This document shows positions 61,016 to 64,000 of a stretch of DNA of 64,000 nt, piece by piece; positions within the stretch are counted from its first letter, which is position 1; each line of letters begins with the position of its first letter. The position numbers were made by a program, and so were the translations under genes. The notes under the pieces are model-generated. The model saw only the letters and a program-made list of their open reading frames with translations, had not been told where the DNA came from and did not search any database. Source of the DNA: SMWN01 sp965221455 (GTDB lineage Bacteria; Pseudomonadota; Gammaproteobacteria; Eutrophobiales; Eutrophobiaceae); the NCBI GenBank assembly GCA_965221455.1, contig OZ244890.1, forward strand, positions 310,001 through 374,000, written 5' to 3'.

Positions 61016-64000
61016 TTACCCATCAATATCTTTCTCATATTCAGCAATGTTCCGTTGAGCCTCTTGATCATAGTCATCCGCTAAGTTTCTCAAGGTAACG
61101 GCAAACCGCTGAAAACCGGCATTCTCTACTTTCTCAGCTTTACTTCGAAACTGTTCAGCCAATTCTCCCTCCGGTTTTCCGGTTGGGTCTACCCAATAAA
61201 CACCACGTAAATTGCGCATCCCTGTTCTGAAGCCATTGCGCATATCATCAGCATCACGGTCATTCAGTGTGGTAGCGACGGCGCGGTGTATCCATAAGCC
61301 GTCTGAATCGGGTGGAGTATGAATCAATACTCCACCAATATAGATGAGTGCAACTTCCAGATGCCCGGATTTCGCACAGGATGTCTTTACGCTTTGGAGC
61401 CATTCGGTGAAATGTTCTTCATTGAACGATCCATCTTCTTGTGTCCCCGGAGGCGTCTTCCACCCATGTAGCAACTGCCAGGCACGTTCTGCCACGGCTC
61501 TTAATTCCTCAGTGGGTCCCTGCGACGGCTGATCTTCTCTCCTGGATCGGTAGAGCCGCCGGATTACCTCGCAAAAGAACTCGGGGTCATTGGCCAATCT
61601 GTTTTCAAGAAATCGGGGCGTGGCATCTCTATGACTGTGAAGCAAGGATACATATATCCACTCCACTTGAAAGAGATCGTCCTGTTTAACCGAAGGGTCC
61701 GTTTGAACAAGCTTGATCAATTTGACAATATGGTTAGTGTTCGGTGGATAGTCAGGATCGCTGGAAGGTTCTGCAAGCAACGCCTGAACACATTGATTAG
61801 TATCGATTGGCTGATTTGTATAGTGCATATGTCCCAGACAGTTAAGTGCCGCGTATGGTCTGCCATGTTCAATCAGTTTCTCAATGGCGATATTAATATC
61901 ACTATCTTTCTGATAGGCATTCGCTTCGGCGCATGTCCAATATTCACTCTCATGCGCTTGAAGCCATTCTGCAGCACGATCCCAGGCTTCCCTGATAAAT
62001 GGCAAACAACCTAGAAACTGGCCTATTTGCGCTGGCGTCCAATCTGATTTATCGATGTTGTCACACCACTCCCAACCACTAACATCGTTGCGCCGCCAGA
62101 TAAAACTTCTCACCAATGCCTTGCGCTTGTTGTCTGTTGTATCAAGGAAGTGAGGCAGAAGAGTTTGCTCAATTGATGCATCGATAATAACGCCAAGCGC
62201 GTACCCCACTTTGGCAGATGAAGAAACAGATTCGGCAAATCGGATGATACCCTCGGCACCATCCTGTTGAAAAATTTCCGATATGGCATTTTCACGCCGT
62301 GCGTCGAGCTTCCTTTCCTGCTCTTGCCAATTGCCGTTCCTTTCGTAGAGATCAAAATCAGAATCAGTAAAGAGGTACTGATATAAATTAAACAGGTTTG
62401 TTGGCGCGAGGTTTTTGGCAACTTGTTCAATGCGGGTAATCTGTTCGTCGGACAATGCCCATTTTGCATCGGAATACCGCCGATGTTTGCTTGTAAATTT
62501 TGTGAGATGCTGCCAAATCGGAAGCCGTTGCTCTTCGGAGACAAGAGACTGGAGAAGTCGATCAAAAGCAGGTTCAGGCAGTTTGTCAAAATGATCAATC
62601 AATGCGGAAAGCCGGGCGGTATCCTGGCCTGCGGCAGTCACCGCAAGTTCCGCATAAAAAGATGACTGCTGCCAGTATTCTTGATTCGTAACCTTTTCTT
62701 CCAAATTATCAGGAATGATCTTGCGCCAGCTTGGTTTGTGCGATCTAGAAGAAGTCTGCTGTTGATTGGGAAGAAGCTGGATGAGCAAATTCCAACCGAT
62801 ATCAGGCTGTTCCCTGAGTACCGCCTCCACCGCCACCTTGCGCTTGTCAATAGATGCCAGCGTTTGCGGAAGCCAGGGTAGTAAAATGGTTACAAGCGAA
62901 TTGGATGGACGATTGGCAAACCGGCCACCGGGATCATGGCTGGCAAGTTCGGCAAGCGCAACACAGACACGAACCAGATATTGTTCATCCCAGGCCAATC
63001 CTTCCAAAGCCCGGAACAGACCAGTCAAATAATTGCGATCATAGCTTTCCTGGGAAAAAAGCTCATCAAAGGGGCCGGGGGTCAGGCGCATCTTATTCTC
63101 GACCGCACCAAGAAATTCACCTGGGGCAGCTTCGGACAGAGCGGGTAGCAAATCGTTCAGGCTACCCCAAAGAACCCAGTCAGCGTCGGTTAGCAGTTCA
63201 CATATCACCAGCACACAGGTTTCCTCCACTTCCCCTTGCGAGCAGTTACTACACGCATCAGGCTGGTTACCCAGAATGGCCAAACCCTCGGCAATGCCTT
63301 TTCGCAACACGTGTGAATATTTCAGCACCTTGCCATGAATGCTTGCCGCGTATCGTTCCTCGACAGGTAGTTCAAAAGCAGGATCTGGCTCCCTCAGAAC
63401 GGAAACAGCGAGCGACTTAAATTTATCCAGGTCCCGATCAAAAATGCGCGATCCCAGCAGTTCCCAAAGCCCGGTTCGATTGCCAACTTTCCAGACGCCG
63501 TTTTTAAGGGACAACGGGCTATCAGGGCAGTGCAATATTTCCCGTGCCTTCTCTAGCCACTCGTCATAACTGATGCCGAGCCAATTGGTTATCGTTTCAA
63601 GATCCTTTTCATTCTTGTCGTTCCAGCTCCCAATCAGAATTGCCAAGGCCAGAAAGGTCGCATCTGGGTGTTGAACCCAATCGGTTTTGGATTTTTCTTT
63701 TGCCCCCTTGAGCTCCTTGGGCATCTGCTCTATAGCTTTTGGCTTAAATGCTTCCAGAAGCTCTTCCGGCAGATTGTCAGGTGTGATGGTACCGGCGTTC
63801 TTATTCTCTTCTTGTACGATATTGACAATCCGTGACCAGAGCCAGAGCCACACCGGAAACTGCTGTTGGAATTGGGAAATGCGGGAATGCAACAGAGACA
63901 GGACAAATCCGCACTCGTTACCAAGATCGCAGGACAGTACATGGAAGTGGCGTAGGAATGCATAGAGTTCATGATCTGTAACATCGTTACCACCGTTTGC
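61016..64000 (-). CDS. very large helical protein of unknown family, C-terminal part (partial)
   Basis: The frame is open from the stop at 61016 to the right edge at 64000 (994 codons), so the true start lies outside; the TTG at 63892 is not a credible start. It is rich in helices, tryptophans and acidic residues, without Walker motifs, membrane segments or a nuclease motif in the visible part. Recognisable local features are CSNCSQGEVEETC (a possible metal site), and long repeat-like helices as found in the C-terminal sensor arms of big STAND/Avs-type NTPases. That comparison is only an inference. It opens the visible defence run and is followed directly by an hsdR relic. Confidence 0.75.
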   Translation of the reverse strand, partial: ANGGNDVTDHELYAFLRHFHVLSCDLGNECGFVLSLLHSRISQFQQQFPVWLWLWSRIVNIVQEENKNAGTITPDNLPEELLEAFKPKAIEQMPKELKGAKEKSKTDWVQHPDATFLALAILIGSWNDKNEKDLETITNWLGISYDEWLEKAREILHCPDSPLSLKNGVWKVGNRTGLWELLGSRIFDRDLDKFKSLAVSVLREPDPAFELPVEERYAASIHGKVLKYSHVLRKGIAEGLAILGNQPDACSNCSQGEVEETCVLVICELLTDADWVLWGSLNDLLPALSEAAPGEFLGAVENKMRLTPGPFDELFSQESYDRNYLTGLFRALEGLAWDEQYLVRVCVALAELASHDPGGRFANRPSNSLVTILLPWLPQTLASIDKRKVAVEAVLREQPDIGWNLLIQLLPNQQQTSSRSHKPSWRKIIPDNLEEKVTNQEYWQQSSFYAELAVTAAGQDTARLSALIDHFDKLPEPAFDRLLQSLVSEEQRLPIWQHLTKFTSKHRRYSDAKWALSDEQITRIEQVAKNLAPTNLFNLYQYLFTDSDFDLYERNGNWQEQERKLDARRENAISEIFQQDGAEGIIRFAESVSSSAKVGYALGVIIDASIEQTLLPHFLDTTDNKRKALVRSFIWRRNDVSGWEWCDNIDKSDWTPAQIGQFLGCLPFIREAWDRAAEWLQAHESEYWTCAEANAYQKDSDINIAIEKLIEHGRPYAALNCLGHMHYTNQPIDTNQCVQALLAEPSSDPDYPPNTNHIVKLIKLVQTDPSVKQDDLFQVEWIYVSLLHSHRDATPRFLENRLANDPEFFCEVIRRLYRSRREDQPSQGPTEELRAVAERAWQLLHGWKTPPGTQEDGSFNEEHFTEWLQSVKTSCAKSGHLEVALIYIGGVLIHTPPDSDGLWIHRAVATTLNDRDADDMRNGFRTGMRNLRGVYWVDPTGKPEGELAEQFRSKAEKVENAGFQRFAVTLRNLADDYDQEAQRNIAEYEKDIDG

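Noticed and set aside
63892..63892. TTG at 63892 as the start of the large right-edge gene
   Set aside because: The frame stays open to base 64000 without a stop, so the gene is cut by the window and begins outside.

Overview
The window looks like chromosomal DNA of a gammaproteobacterium that I cannot place more precisely. The evidence is the ntrYX-trkAH cluster, an ampDE pair, and an hflK-hflC-DUF2065-hisZ-purA / rnr-rlmB block with the order usual for that class. The left two thirds are mostly housekeeping DNA interrupted by three giant repeat-protein genes. The right third is a dense accessory (anti-phage defence) island.

Layout. 1-5441 (+): the end of an NtrY-like sensor kinase, an NtrX-like regulator with degenerate ATPase motifs, TrkA and TrkH potassium uptake, a methyltransferase and a small TPR protein. 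5697-24127 (-): three paralogous giant genes encoding exported proteins made of 8, 16 and 9 Calx-beta-like repeats of about 105-114 residues. Each ends in the same pair of dockerin/EF-hand-like calcium-binding modules. Two share an N-terminal region with Ig-like domains. They contain 342-bp tandem duplications, near-identical 3' ends, and a 7-bp tandem repeat near the 5' end of the first gene. 24531-37540: AmpE and AmpD (-); EgtC, EgtB, an AGCS symporter, NadC, a Sel1/SPOR protein with a duplicated SPOR domain, an unrecognised paralogous gene pair and a TonB-dependent receptor (+); RlmB (-). 37603-44861: RNase R, tRNA-Leu(CAG) on the opposite strand, PurA, HisZ, a DUF2065 protein, HflC and HflK.

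45525-64000 (all -) is the defence island. Read in the direction of transcription (right to left) it holds: a very large helical protein cut by the window edge; an SF1/RecD-like helicase; a PrrC/RloC-type ATPase with a CxxC zinc-hook motif; a GIY-YIG protein; a SIR2 + HerA pair (the Sir2-HerA/Nezha arrangement); a type I restriction subunit HsdR; a YgjP-type metalloprotease; and a DUF262/DUF1524 (GmrSD-like) restriction protein. No hsdM or complete hsdS is present in the window.

The most interesting observation is how the island is assembled. The junctions between defence genes carry short relics of the 3' end of hsdS (a GKWxVK tail) and the 5' end of hsdR (a start followed by a SQIPALQLLAN-type head), plus relics of a REP-associated transposase and of a DUF3800-like gene that carries a promoter and a hairpin. 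The island therefore reads as a chain of hsdS-X-hsdR junctions, each with a different X, collapsed together ahead of one surviving hsdR. I infer that the hsdS-hsdR junction acts as a recombinational docking point for defence cassettes.
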